This document shows, in pieces, positions 46,801 to 60,067 of a stretch of 64,000 nt of DNA (positions are counted from its first letter, which is position 1; every line of letters starts with the position of its first letter). The position numbers were made by a program, and so were the translations under genes. The DNA comes from Lasiodiplodia sp. COLG20 (Eukaryota > Ascomycota > Dothideomycetes > Botryosphaeriales > Botryosphaeriaceae). The DNA is taken from assembly GCA_009801085.1 (NCBI GenBank), contig VNWV01000001.1, forward strand, positions 682,001-746,000. Direction: 5' to 3'. A model generated the notes under the pieces. It was given only the letters and a program-made list of their open reading frames with translations. It had not been told where the DNA came from and searched no databases.

Positions 46801-49800
46801 CGAACACGGGTAGGGTAGAGAGGCCATCCTGAGACTGCACAAGGAAACTTGTGGTGGGGAATGGTTTTCCGATAACAGCCGACTTGGTATCCTTCGATAC
46901 GGGGAAAATGGTAACACAGAAAGCAGCTTCGGTAGGGCCGTAAGAGTTGACGAGCTTTCCAGCCCATCGATCGACAAGCTCCTGCGGCATCGCCTCTCCA
47001 ATGCAATACAAATATTGCAGGGTAGGAACAGCGTCTTGCGGCAAGCTCAGAGCAACTGAGGGGGTTAGATCGGCCAAAGTAACCTGCATTGAGTCGATTA
47101 TCCCGGGCGTATCATTGAGCATCATTGGTTGCTCAGCGGCGCAAAGAGTGAAGCCGAAGGACCAAGCGAGGAAGCAGTCGTAATAACACATGTCGAATGT
47201 AGTCGCAGCAAACTGAAGGAGGCGAGACTCCGGGGTCCATGGAATGATAGTTCGGGACGCCTCTACCGTTTGGACAGGATTGCGGTGCTCAACGCTCACT
47301 GCCTTTGGTGTTCCCGTCGAGCCCGAGGTATACAGCCTATAGGCAAGATGATCTGGCCTCAGGCCTGTGACGTTCGGATTCTGCGTCGAAGAGGATCCGA
47401 TGGTTTCGACAAACAAGATCTGCGTCCTTCCACACCAGTGCGTGTCTACCATTGTGTTCGATATGACCACCTTCGCACCGAGCTCTTGGAGCATGAATTG
47501 CTTTCGAGACACAGGAAGGTTGACATCGATTGGTGTGAATGCTGCTCCGGCCTTGAGCACTGCGAGAACACTGGCGTAATAGTGCGGCGACTTCGGCATG
47601 CAAATCGGAACGGCCTCATCAAAGCCCACGCCGTGTTGCAGGAGAGCGTGGGCAATTTGGTTCGAGATCTGGTTCAGTTCGTTGAAGGTCCATCGACCAC
47701 GGCTTCCATCCGCATGTTGGAAATCCAACGCCAGCGCATGGGGAATTTTCTCGGCATTGCGTTCAAACGCCGAATGAAGGAATGGCCCAGCGGGAGGCTC
47801 AATTGCCCTGAAGTCAAGATTACTCGTGGAAAGGAGGCCCTTGGGAAGATGGGTGACATCGGAATGGCGCGCGGAGGGGTCTTGAGTGCACGCCTTCAGC
47901 GTTGCAGCGTACGTGTCGTGGATCACACGAATATCTTTCTTCGCGATAAACGCTCTACAAATTCAACCTTTAGTCAGCCATTCATGGGATCACTGCAGAT
48001 TGACTTACTCATGGAAATGCAAGACGAGTGCAAGGGTATCATTGTGACGATCGGGAACAAGCTCGCAAACAAGAGGAAACTGTGATGATCAGCTTCAGCT
48101 CCCTCGTGGAAGGTTAAATTACTTACATCCATCTCTCCGGAATCTTCCTCCAAAGACCAGATGTTTTCATCCAGGCTGTAGGTGGACTGCTGAAGAATGA
48201 AAAGGGTATCAAAAAGACGGGTGCCATCGCCGCTCAACTTGGCCTGGATGCGTCGAAGAGGCGTCAGCTGGTAAGGTAAAGAATCCGCATTAAAAGAAGA
48301 AAGGTATTCAAGTAAATCGGAGTTCTTGCTCTTCGCAGAAAGATCCACTCTGACCGGCAGAGTGTTGAAACACGGCGCAACAAGTCTATCGAGACCATCT
48401 ATAGGGAGAGTCCGTCCACTGACAACATTGCCGAAGCAGACGTCGCTCTCGCCAGTGTACAGAGACAAAATCTTTGCCCACGCAGCTTGGCATAAGGCTA
48501 AAAGTGTGCAAGAGAGTTTCCGACAATCAGACTCGAGAGTGCTGAGTGAGAGCGGCAGATTTTCCACAAAGACGGATCGGTGGGTTCTAGCCTTTCGGGC
48601 GGCAGCAGAAAGACCAGTGAGGTCCGGGAAAGAAGTTGGTTCGAGACTCTGGAGGCGACCAGACCAGAATGCGTCAGTCTCCTCCGATCGGACTTGGATC
48701 ATCTCGGCCAGGAATTGGTCGAAAGATGAAACCAGTGGCAGGTCGTTTCCACGATACATCTGCTCCACTTCTGTCATCAATTGACCCATGGCTGCGCCAT
48801 CATACAGGGCATGGTGGCAGCAGAAGAGAAGGTAGCTGGAGTTTTCTGTCTGTATTGTTGCAAACCGAAGCGGAGGTTGTGTGGATTCAGCCATGGATGC
48901 GACAATCGATTCCACGTATTCGTTTATTCTGGCATCGAGCTCGGCGTCATTTGCATCGATCTCGTCCCAGTGAGGCGCACTTTCCTCAAGAACAATCTGT
49001 GCAAAAGCATATCGATGGTCTTCTGTGGCGACGAAGCAGGTCCTGAGAATTTCATGCCGTTTGCACATGGCAGTCCAGCATTCCCGTAGGCGAGCGTGAT
49101 CCCCTTGGACTTTGAAAACCATCTTGTTGAGATACGTAGCTGTCTCAGAAGCCCCTCCAGCCGAAAGCATGGCCTCCTGCAGAGGACTGCACGGCAGGAT
49201 TTTGGAGACACGGATCTTCTCGTCGCCAAACGCGGACAGAATTTGTTCCCGAGTAGACTCACTGAAAACGGTGGTCGGGTCTATAGCTTGAGGCCGAACA
49301 TCGGAACCCGAAGTCTTTTCCGAAATGAACCTCGCCAAGCGCACGATGGTTGCGTTCTGAAGGATGGCTGAGACTGGAACACGGGGTAAGTTGGCTTCCT
49401 TGAGTCCGTTAGACAGAGAGATAGCGGAGATTGAATCCAACCCATAGGCAAAGAATGAAGCCTGCCTCTTGATCTCATCTGTTGGCATCTTGAGAACGTT
49501 GGCAAGGATGCTGGCGATCGCACTCTCAAGTTCGGACCAGTCACCAGTTTCGTCGGGCTCCTCGGACTTTCGTGAGACCATATCGATATAATCCGGCTTC
49601 AATTGCTCATACAGGGCTGTAAGCTTGCGTTTGTCCGTCTTGCCTTGAGTGGTCATCGGAATGGATGTGACAGGAACAAGAGCGTTGGGCAGCATATAGG
49701 CTGGGAGCTTGTTTGCTAAGTTGCTGAAAACCTCGGCTGCAGTCTTCTGCGTCTTGTCCTCAATAGGCACAACTTGAGTGTCCGGGGAAGAGAAGCCAAG

Positions 49801-52800
49801 GGGTACCCAGAAAGACACCAGCTGCTGAGCAGTTCGATTCTGAATACCCATTAGGAGAGTGACGCAGTCTGTGACCGATGCCGAGTCGAGGATGCAGCTA
49901 TTGATCTCTCCAAGTTCTATCCGCTGACCGCGTAGCTTGACCTGATCGTCTGACCGACCAGTGAACAGAATTGATCCATCGGGGCAGAGGCGGCCCATGT
50001 CTCCGGATCTGTAGATCCGACCCCACGTGGGGTGGTCAATGATCTTTTTCGCGGTAAGTTCGGGCATGTTGAGGTAGCCGCGGAAGACCTGGTCTCCACC
50101 AAAGCACAGCTCGCCAACGCCACCTCTGGGAATGAGAATGTCCCTAGTCTCATCCATAACAAAGGCAGATGTATTGGTGAATGGGGCACCAATGTTGTTG
50201 ATCAAATCATCCTCGGTGACACTGGGCCTGACCGTGCAGATGTTCGTTGTTTCAGATGGACCATAGCCTTGATAAAGACCCTTGCCCGCCCAGGTTCTTT
50301 TCACGTGCTCAGTGACAGCCTCACCGGCTGTGACGAGGAACTTGACATTTGGAACATTTTCTGGGTTTACCAATGCTGCCACCGTCGGCGTGAAGCTAAG
50401 ATGAGTAATTCCCATTTGGCGAATTGCAAGTTCCATGTCCTGGAAGAGCTCATCCTTCGTGCCAGAGCAAAGGCACATGCCTGCGTACCACGAAAAGAAT
50501 ATTTCGAAGACGGAGACATCGAACGCCTGAGAGCAGGATTGGAGAAGCCGAGAACCCTCAGGGCAGGGATATATCTCGGAAAGGACTTTCAGATTGCTCA
50601 CGAGATTGTCCTGTGTGACAAGAACTCCCTTAGGTTTACCTGTGCTGCCGGAAGTGAACACTGCGTACGCCACACGAGATCCATCGTAGGGCACGTTTGG
50701 ATTCTCGGTGCTGAAACCATCTAGGTTGACTTTGTCCACGTCCAGAACATCACGCTCTCCCAGTGAACGGATATCGGCAAGGCAGTCGCTCCTTGTTAGG
50801 CAGATGCGTACTTTTGCCTCATCGAGGATAAATCGAATTCGCTCAAGGGGTGTCTCTGGAGTGATGGGAACGTATCCGGATCCAACTTTCAAGGTTGCAA
50901 GGATCGAGACGTATAGATCGGTTGACTTTTCCATGCAGATGCAGACGAGCTCCTCGGGTCCGACGCCGTGAGAGAGGAGAAGACCTGCAAGCTGGTTCGC
51001 TCTCTCATTGAGTTGTCTGTAAGACATCGTTTGCGTCTGGATGCCACCTTCAGTGATATTACTGCTGAAGGCAATTGCGGGAGCATCTGGACATTGCTTG
51101 GCCTTGGTTTCCACAGCGTGGCTGGGTCCTTCCAGAATTTCCTCATGTTTGAAGTCGGCATTTTCAATTGACAGTACAGAGTGATCCAAGCCTTGGATTG
51201 ACTGAGTAAGCTCCATGTCAACATTCTGTGAGAAGAAGCCAACCAGCTGTTCGATTTGCGATATTATGATGTCAACTTGAGCCTTAGGCAGAACAGCAGG
51301 GTCGTAAGTTGCCTTGGAGACAACACCAGTTGCGCGGGGCTCAAACTCTAGGGTCAACCTAAACTCGAGCTGATCCGCGCCATCGACTTGTGAGACTAGG
51401 CTGTCCTGATTTTCGCTACTTTGCAACGATTCTTGCCATACGAAAAGCATGTCGAAAAGCGGACTACCAGGTGCCAAACCACAGGTTTTCTTGACGTCGC
51501 GCAGCGGCAACTCACAATGCCTGAGCATTGCACGATTGAGCTCATGTATTTGAAGAAGTAGGTCCTTGACTGTGCGAGAACGAGAAATGTCCAACCGGAG
51601 AGGCAGGGTGGCGATGCAAGGCCCTATGATTTCTTCAATCCCTGAGACAGGAATGGTTCGACCAGAAGTAACGGTTCCGAAGGTAATGTCGTTATTGTTG
51701 AAGTAGAAACTTGCAAGGACCGCAAGAGCCGCTTGGAAGAACACCTGGGTATTAACTTTGATTGTGCTGGCTTGATGCCTCAGATGCTCAAGAGGTGTGG
51801 ACAGCATGCGTCCCGTGACGGCAAGAGTGTTTGCATGCACGTTCCTGCCATTGAAATTGGGAATTGGAGCATACGTGTAGCTCTCCAACTGCTTCTTCCA
51901 ATAACTAAGCGAAGGTTCGAGATCAGTCGCCGATGTGGTAGCAAAGTGGACAGCTACATCACGGAATTGAGGTCTCGCTGGGATCTCGCCGCCGGAAATG
52001 AGAGTATTCAGGTCAAACACAATCAGATCCATAGACCATCCATCGTACAGGGCATGTGGAATCTGGCAGAGAATCCTGGGGCGACTGGTCGAGGTCAAAA
52101 TTTGGAACTTGAGCGGCCTTAGCAAAGACTCGGGTGCGCTGAGCTCGTAGTTCTTTTCAAATTCACCGACTTCAACCATCTGGCTGTCAGACAGCGCCGA
52201 CCAGATGACCTGCGCATAGGAATGCGTCGAACCTGTCAGGCTACAGAAGCCGGAGCGCAGAATGTTGTTCTTATTTGCTAGCTCTGTCAACCAACCCTTG
52301 AGCTGGGATGCGCTGCAATCTTGATGAACTTCAAGTTCAACCCAGTTACAGTACGCCCGTGGGTTGATGGAAGTCTCGGCAAGCATGGCGGCTTGCAAAG
52401 GTGTGCATCCAAGAACATCTTCAACGTCAGAGGTGTGGCGGCGAACCTCGTTCAGGTTTAAGACGGTTTGCTTAAGGTCCTTGAACGTGTCATTCGAGGA
52501 GCTCGAGAGTCCTGCCGCGATGCTACGATCTCTGAGCAGTAATCTGAGAGACTGAGCGTCGCGTGCAGACAGTACATCAACAGCACCCAGCGAATAATCC
52601 GACAACCGCAATGCCGAAGCTACCCGTATCGCCTTCAACGAGTCAAGGCCGAGGGCGGCAAGGTTGCTTGTTGGATATACCGTCTCTTGGAGGACACTAG
52701 TGAGTACAGTGCAAATGCGCCGTTCAGTCTCGTCTGCATGTTCAGTTCGCACAGGGCGCTCAGTGCCTTGTTGGTCCCTGTAGCTAGCCTCGAGCGTTTT

Positions 52801-54825
52801 ACGGTCAACCTTGCCGGAGGGCAATCGAGGGATGTCATCCAAGATGACGACATCTCCAGGCACCATGAACGCTGGAAGCCAACGCTTGGATTCTTCAATG
52901 ACCTGTTGAGCGGTGAGGCTGCGATCTTGCGCGAGAACAAAAGCGATGAGAATGCCCGAAATGACACTAGCGGTAACAGTGCGACATCCTTTGATGTTTG
53001 TCAAGGCTTGCTCCACTTCTCCAAGTTCAACGCGTTGGCCTCGCAGTTTCACTTGGCCGGAAGAGATGCGGCCCAAGCACTCCAGGGTACCGTCGGGCAA
53101 CAACCTTGCCTTATCTCCCGTTCGGTACAAGCGCCCGTACTCCGGGTGATCGACGAAAGCTGCAGCCGTCTGCTCGGGCCGGTTGAGATAACCGACGGCA
53201 AGTTGGTGACCGCCGACGGCAAGCTCACCAACCTGACCAATGGGAAGGATTTCCAATGGGGCGGGTATGGATTGATCTTCGGGCGGGGGAGCGACGATGA
53301 AGGCTGAAACGGTGTCTAGTGGGACTCCGATATTGCCCACCTTAGATTGCGCGCTAAAGCTTGGTTGGAGGGTACAGTGTATGGCAGCTTCCGTGGGGCC
53401 ATACATGCCCCACAGGATGCTTGGCCGGCCTTCGTTGCCGCCGAACTCGTGCACGATCTGGGTACTCAGCATTTCGCCGATCGTAAGGAGAAGTTTCAGT
53501 TTCGGGACAGCACTGCGCGTCTGCAGCAGGGTCCCTGCAACGGTGGGGGTAAGTTCAGCGGCATCCACCTCCAGCGTTCTCATGGCTGCCGGGAGATCAT
53601 TAAGTAGAACTGTGCGGTCGCACGCGACAAGCGTGCAACCTCTGAACAAGGGAAAATATATTTCGAAGACCGACACGTCGAAGGTGGGTGCGGCGAATTG
53701 AAGGAAGCGCGAGAACGAAGGTATGTGGTGATCGTGGGCCAGCAGACTCTGAGTGGCAGCGGAATGCGAAACGCCGACTCCTTTCGGAGTGCCGGTCGAG
53801 CCCGAGGTGTACATGACATAGGCAAGGTCTTCCGGACTGGGGTCTGGGAAATCCGCGCAATCTGCCGAGTCCAGATTGGAACAGCCGTCTTCTAACAGCA
53901 AAACATGAACATTGCTGGCTGGGGGTATCTTATCGCGAAGTGAAGGAGTGGTGATGACGAGTCTTGCGGAAACGTCCTGGATGATGAACTTCACACGTTC
54001 GGGGGGCGCATCTAAGTTCAGGGGGCAAAACGCGCCTCCTGCCTTCAGAATGGCAAGCTGGGCGACGTAGAGCTCCGGAGACTGTGGTACAAGCAAGGGC
54101 ACCACAGGGTGCGGCCTCGACGGAGTCAAGTGGGAGAGAATTATGCTCGCCAGCGACGTCGTCAGGCGGTCCAAGGCGGAGTAGGACAGCTCGGCGCGCT
54201 TCCCATCGGCACCGAGGTAGTCGATGGCAGGCCTCGCGGAGTGGTCCGTCCATTGCACCAGGTGATGAAGCAACCGTGGGCCTTCCAGCGCCTCCGGGTG
54301 CGGGTTGAGGACTGACAGAGAGACAGGCGGCGAGCTTTCGCTCGAAGCGTGCGCCTGGGCGATGCAGCGTCTCAGCTGCGACGCCATGTGGCGGAGGTGC
54401 TGGACGGGCAGATAAGCCGAGGAGATGAGGCGTCCCCGGGCCGCGTCACGGTCGTATTGGAAAGTAAGGGCCTGCGGCGGGTGGGCCGAAGGAGTCTGTC
54501 GGAGCGTCAGAGGAGAATTTGCGGAGAAGGGGCGGGCTGGGCAACATACCGAGTTGATGCAGACTCGAGTGACGTTGGCGAGGTCCGACGCGGGCTGCGG
54601 TGGCGCGAGTGTTGAGATGGTAGCGCCAACCTCGACCGCAGCGTCGTCGACCAGGAAGCGCACCGCATCTGCGCCAGTGTATGCGCGCAGCAACGCAGCC
54701 CACGCGCGCAGAACTACCTCGTCTGGCAGCTGGGGTAGGCCCGCGAGAATCTCTTCTGCGAGGGCTGCGCCAGCATGCGCAGGCAACTGCGTGGAGTGAA
54801 GATTTGGGAAGGCCGTGAGGTCCAT
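37823..54825 (-). CDS. NPS2: Ferrichrome-type siderophore nonribosomal peptide synthetase
   Basis: Assembles an intracellular hydroxamate siderophore from small amino acids and N5-acyl-N5-hydroxyornithine. Exons 54825-54550, 54495-48127, 48079-48009, 47954-38033 and 37963-37823 sum to 16779 nt, 5592 residues. Order (approximate residues): A1 320, T1 710, C1 908, A2 1371, T2 1779, C2 1987, A3 2449, T3 2839, C3 3048, A4 3510, T4 3921, C4 4133, T5 4474, C5 4686, T6 5037, C6 5282. A domains keep YTSG(S/T)TG, YGPTE and YxxGD-like cores. All six carriers keep the GLDS serine. Condensation motifs are HALYDG, HHALYDG, HSLYDA (altered), HVLYDG, HALYDG and HHALYDG. Absence of an N-terminal C domain and the trailing (T-C)x2 identify the SidC/NPS2 group. 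Four A modules match NPS2 of Cochliobolus and Fusarium (ferricrocin) rather than the three of SidC. Apparent separate genes on either side of 47950 are one, joined by two introns. Confidence 0.93.
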
Positions 54826-55439
54826 GGCTTGCGCAGTCACCGCACGAATTAGGAAATTAGAGACAGACTGGCGGGAGGAACGGCGCGTTCAAGTGGTACA
54901 AGTATAGAGACGGGCGGCCGACGGGATAGTGGGATCAGCGAATCACGGCCCAGGGATCTCAGCGGTGCATAATTTGCGGCCACAGGCGATGTATAATGAG
55001 CGCGCAGGCGGCCGCGTCCATGGCGCCCAGGCGTGCCGGATGCTGAGGAGAGCGGGCGCGTGAAGTCGTGGTCGATGACGATGCTCGCCGTGGCCCATGC
55101 CGTGCTGGGGCCCACGCCCGCTAGGGTCGGCCGCCGCGGGGCCACCGCCCGGCGCTCGTCCTCGCTCCGCCGCGCACTGCATCGCCCGCTCTCTCGTCTC
55201 GTCTCGTCGCCGCACCCTCCCTTTGGGACGCCGTTTCTGCCGTGGCCTCCCGGTGACACCTCCGCACGCCATCATCATGCAGGCTTCCTCTCTAGGAATT
55301 GTTCCGCCGCTCCTGCGTGCCCGCCGACATGGTCCGCCATCGGAGCGCCCACGCGAGCAGCCCCGGCACGCGGGCACCCAAACTGCGGGCACCAAACGCC
55401 GCAGTGGAGCATGTGTGTCAACGGAAATCTCATCTGATC

Positions 55440-55448
55440 ATCAGATAA
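55440..55448 (+). promoter_or_regulatory. Predicted SreA-type GATA site 1
   Basis: ATCAGATAA, an exact match to the ATCWGATAA site recognised by the iron-responsive GATA repressor SreA/SRE. It lies 615 bp upstream of the synthetase ATG and 595 bp upstream of the ABC ATG. Confidence 0.6.
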
Positions 55449-55564
55449 TTCGACCATCGGGCTAACGTAGCATGCAAAATCTTCCACGAGCTTGGCGCCC
55501 GGAAACACAGCCCCAAAAGGCTTAACTGCAGCCTCTTTTGCCCTAGGCCGAGTCCAGCAGGCGG

Positions 55565-55573
55565 ATCTGATAA
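55565..55573 (+). promoter_or_regulatory. Predicted SreA-type GATA site 2
   Basis: ATCTGATAA, a second exact ATCWGATAA match, 117 bp to the right of the first and in the same orientation, about 470 bp upstream of the ABC transporter ATG. Confidence 0.6.
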
Positions 55574-56042
55574 GCCCCACACTGCAGGGGTCGCGCCGCT
55601 GGCGCCGGCCCTTACGTGCGTGCGCGGTCCGCTGGCGTCGATTTGCACCTCCATCCACACCAGCTCGTACCCAGCCGCCCGATGGCGAGCCCTGCATCCC
55701 GGCCCAGTCGGCGAGCCGTGGACTGTCACCATGGCCCCAGCATCGGTAAAGGCGCCGCCCGGAGGCGGCACAACGCCACCGGCACCGGCTTTCTCTCTTG
55801 GCCGTTTGCTCCCGCTTCACCGACCTTGACTCTGTGCTATCCTCATCCCGCCGGAAATTTCTGCCAGCTTACCAAGGCTTGGATCATCCCCGGTTTCCCC
55901 TTTGGGATTGAACGGAGTTTGAGCTGTGCTGGCCTAGCATTCGCCATTTCTAGAAGACATGGCCGAGGTCCAGTTCCCATATACGTAAAATTCTTGCTAA
56001 GGACATCCGGGGAAAACGCCTCCTCCTCCATCTCACATCCCC

Positions 56043-59000
56043 ATGGAGGCCTCTGTTGTACCGCCAGAGCCCACGGCTCTCGAACCCGTCCGTACGCGTA
56101 ACGATGCCGACCCTTCTGCTGGAGAAACCCGCTCCCAACACGCACGTCATAGCCGAAACATCAGCGCCGGCGACTCCCAATGGCGCCGAGACATGGACGT
56201 AACCTCGCTCAGCACTGCTCAGCCGAGAGCCTGGCATGCTGAGATTGGCGGCGTCTCCAAGATATTCTTCAGACGCATTGCTGGCCTCAATCCCTTCAAG
56301 ACGTCCTACTTCTCGCTCTACCGACCGCTCAAGAGCTTCCAGGACCGATGCATCCTCATCGCTGGTGTAATCCTGGGCATCGCTGCTGGCGTGCCTCTAC
56401 CCTTGATTGGCGTCATTTTTGGCCACATCATTGATGCCTTCCCGCCATCAGAACACGAACTCGCCGTACGCATTTCGCAGTTGCTCGGGGTTGCTGTGGC
56501 ATACTTTGTCGTCACTTGGGGATGGGCTGTGTGCTGGGGCATTATCGGCGAAAGGACCTCCCGCGGACTACGGGAGGCACTTGTCGAACGTGCTCTTGGA
56601 ATGGAAATGGCCTATTTCGACGTCGAAGCCCCTGACATGACCAGTATTCTCACGGAAAAGACCCAGACCGTGCAGCTTGGTACCTCGGAGAAAGTTGGCC
56701 TCTTCATCCAGTCAATCTCGTACTTCGTGGCTGCTTTCACAGTCGGCTTTATCCTAGATGCCCAATTGACCGGAATTCTCTTGGTGGCAGTCATCCCAAC
56801 CATGTTCATCATCATCACTTTCGGCTCAAAAACCGTCTCAAAACTTCAGAAAAGCTCGGCAGATGTTGCAGAGAACGCTGCTGCCATCGCATCGAGCGCC
56901 TTGAAGGCCGTTCAGGTCGTTCAAGCGTTTGGCATTGCGGACAAGTTGGCCGATGAATACCTCGAACTCCTGAAAAGGTCCGTCCGGATTGGGGTTCGAA
57001 AGTCGATCGCAGGAGCAGCTATGCTTGGGTGCGTCTACTTCACTGCTTACTCTGCCAATGCCCTTGCCTTTTGGTATGGAACCAAACTCCAAGAAGATAG
57101 GGGCGCAGATGGCGGTGCTGGCACAATCTACGCGGTCGTCTTCCTCATCCTTGACGCCTCCTTTGTCGTCGGCCAGTTCGGTCCTTTCATCCAAACTTTC
57201 GCCATGGCAGCAGGCGCCGGTGAATCCATTTTCGAGGTCCTGGACCACGCAGATCCACATATCGATGTGTACGCAAAAGATGGCGAGACTCCTGCCGCAT
57301 CTGACTTCGCGGGTGGCATTCGTTTTGAAAACGTCACTTTCGTCTATCCTGCAAGGCCGACTGCGAGAGTTCTGAATCACGTAAACCTCAACTTCCAGCC
57401 CGGTGCTGTAAACGGCATCGTCGGTGCTTCTGGCTCCGGCAAGTCTACCGTTGCTGGCCTTCTCCTGCGGTTCTACGACCCCTCTTCGGGAAAGGTCACT
57501 ATTGGCTCAAAGGACATCAAACAATTCAACGTTGGTGGACTTCGTTCTCGGATCTCAATGGTCAACCAAGAGCCAGTTCTCTTCTCCGGCACGATTTTCG
57601 AAAACATCAAATACGGACTGGATGAAGACCACGGACTCTCCGATGAAGAGGTTCTCCGACGCTGTGAAGAAGCAGCACAGGAGGCGGCTTGCGACTTCTT
57701 CGACATTCTTCCAGATGGCATCCATACTGCCATTGGAAGTTCGGGCCACACTTCGTTGTCTGGCGGTCAAAAGCAACGGATCTGTCTTGCGAGAGCCCTG
57801 GTTGGAAACCCTTCCCTGCTGATCCTTGACGAATACACCAGTGCCATGGATGCCACCAGCGAGGCTCTGGTCCTCAAAGCTCTGGATCGAGCTACATCTG
57901 TGTCCGGTCGAACGACTATCATTGTCGCCCATCGTCTAGCTACGATCAAGAACGCCGCAAAGATCATGGTCATGGAGCAGGGAAATCTCATCGAAGAGGG
58001 CACACATGAAAGCCTTATCGAGATGAACGGCACCTACAGCCGTCTAGTTGAGGCTCAAAAATTTGATAAGAGCCCCCTGGATTCGAAGACGTCATCGATA
58101 ACGGCAACCCCCAGCATCGCTCCGATGACCACCGAGATGGATAAAGATGCTGAAACCCCTACTGCCGAACGAGCGCAACCATCGCAAATCAGCCAGCCTT
58201 CCAAGCCATTCAGTATCGCCCAAGTTCTGCGCAGAGCGTTTCTTCTCAGCAAACCGGAGACCCTGTACATCATGCTGGGACTGTTCGCCTCTATGTGCAG
58301 CGGAGCTATCATTATTGGCGAGGCGATTATCTTTGGCAGCCTCGTGTCCACTCTAAACACCGATTTTAACGATCCCGATTTCGACAGCCAAGTCAACTTC
58401 TTTTGCCTGATGTTCTTCATCTTATCTCTTATCGCGTTATGCGCATATATGACAAGCGGATCTTGCTTCGGTGTCGTTTCTCAGTGGCTCCTCTGCCGTA
58501 TTCAAGACACTTCACTCAGAAACATCCTCAGGCAAGATGTGTCCTGGTTCTCGAAGCCAGGAAGGTCATCCCATGCCCTTATGTCAAGTTTGAGCATGGA
58601 TGCTGGACACATTAGCGGTCTTTCTGGCGTCATCATTGGCACGATCTTCTCGGTTACTACTTCAATCTGCGGTGGGATCATTCTCGCCCACGTTGTGGCC
58701 TGGAAGATTGCAGTCGTGTTACTTGCTGCGGTCCCGATTATGCTTGTCGCGGGCTTTTTCAGACTTCGCGTCCTGTCCATGGCGGAAGAGCGCCACGAGA
58801 CTGCCTATAACGATGCTGCAGCGTTGGCCTCTGAGGCTTGTGCTGCCATTCGCACTGTCTCTGCACTCGGGCGAGAGCGCGGTGTGTTGAAGCAGTACAA
58901 GCAGGCCATCCAGGGTCCTTACCAAGAGAGTCTCAAGTTCACCTTGATTGGAAACATTTTGCTTGCGTTTTCGCTTTCCATCACGTACTTTGTGTACGCC

Positions 59001-60067
59001 CTGGCCTACTGGTGGTAAGTTTGGTCTAGGTGATGATAATTACGCCAGAGCTTTACTAATTTTTTTTTCCCACCAGGGGCTCGAAGCAAGTGCGCGAGGG
59101 CATGTATGGCATGCGCGACTTTTTCATCGTTCTACCGGCGCTTCTGTTCTCCGCACAGTCAGCTGGTCAAATGTTCTCGCTTGCCCCAGAGATCACCCGG
59201 GCCAAGTCAGCGGCACGCAACGTCTTCAAACTCCACGACGAAAAGCCCTCGATCATAGTCGACGAACTTAACACAACGAGCGCAAGCTCGGATAACATGG
59301 CTGAGAAAGCAAAGGCTGGGCGCAAAGGGACGCTGGAGCTGAGGAATGTCAGTCTTGCCTACCCTTCGAGACCCGACACTCTAGCTCTGAAGGGCATAAG
59401 TTTGTCGATTCGAGCGGGTGAATATGTCGCATTTGTGGGACGGTCCGGAGCTGGCAAGTCATCGTCAATCGCTCTCATCGAGCGCTTCTTCGACCCGACG
59501 TCAGGCACCGTGTTCATGGATGGCGAGAACATCAAAAACAAGCCGGTCTACTCGCACAGGGCGAGGATTGGTCTTGTCGAGCAAGAGCCGAACCTGTTCC
59601 CTGGAAGCATCATGCACAACGTATCGTTGGGGGCGAGGCCCGGGGTGACGCCGACAAGGGAAGACGTGGAAAGAGTGTGCAAGATGTGCGCGCTGCACGA
59701 GTTCATCATGAGTCTACCAGAAGGCTACAACACCGAGGTGGGCGCCAACGGGGGCCGACTATCAGGTGGGCAGCGACAGCGGCTAGCGATAGCACGGGCA
59801 CTTATCAGAGACCCGGAGATCTTGCTGCTCGACGAGGCTACCTCGCAGCTGGATGCGACGAGCGAAAAAGAGGTTAGAAGGGCGATCGCAGCCGCGTCGT
59901 CGGGGCGTACCACGATCATGGTAGCGCACCGACTGGCCAGCGTGCAGAAGGCAGATCGGATTTTCGTCTTCGAGAACGGCAGGATTGTGGAGCAGGGCAA
60001 CCACGACGAGCTGGTTGCGCAAGGGGGCATCTATTCGGGCATGGTCGAGACGCAGCAGCTGACTTGA
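56043..60067 (+). CDS. Full-length ABCB (MDR-type) transporter
   Basis: Two exons (56043-59014 and 59077-60067) around a 62-nt intron give 1320 residues in the layout TMD-NBD-TMD-NBD. The N-terminal 80 residues are hydrophilic. Membrane helices include CILIAGVILGIAAGVPLPLI and LLGVAVAYFVVTWGWAVCW. NBD1 has Walker A GASGSGKST near 460, signature LSGGQKQR near 572, Walker B LLILDEYTSAMD and switch IIVAHRL. NBD2 has GRSGAGKSS near 1112, LSGGQRQR near 1219, LLLDEATSQLD and IMVAHRL. Both sites look catalytically competent; the Tyr in DEYTSAMD is a small deviation from the usual Ala or Pro. The family exports lipophilic compounds. Its position between the siderophore synthetase and sidA, with shared GATA sites, suggests transport of siderophore, precursors or breakdown products across the plasma or vacuolar membrane. 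A general drug-efflux role is the alternative. Confidence 0.93.

Larger units (their letters stand above)
54826..56042. promoter_or_regulatory. Bidirectional promoter of the synthetase and ABC transporter
   Basis: 1217 bp between two divergent starts, GC-rich. It carries two exact ATCWGATAA motifs, listed separately, about 125 bp apart near the middle. Open frames on both strands here are composition artefacts. Confidence 0.65.

Noticed and set aside
47926..47974. Two separate synthetase genes, one starting near 47926 and the other ending at 47974
   Set aside because: Two GT-AG introns (48080-48126 and 47955-48008) and a 71-nt exon join them in frame, giving a normal C2-to-A3 linker.
54838..54840. 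Synthetase start at 54840
   Set aside because: That codon is GTG; the first ATG in frame is at 54825.
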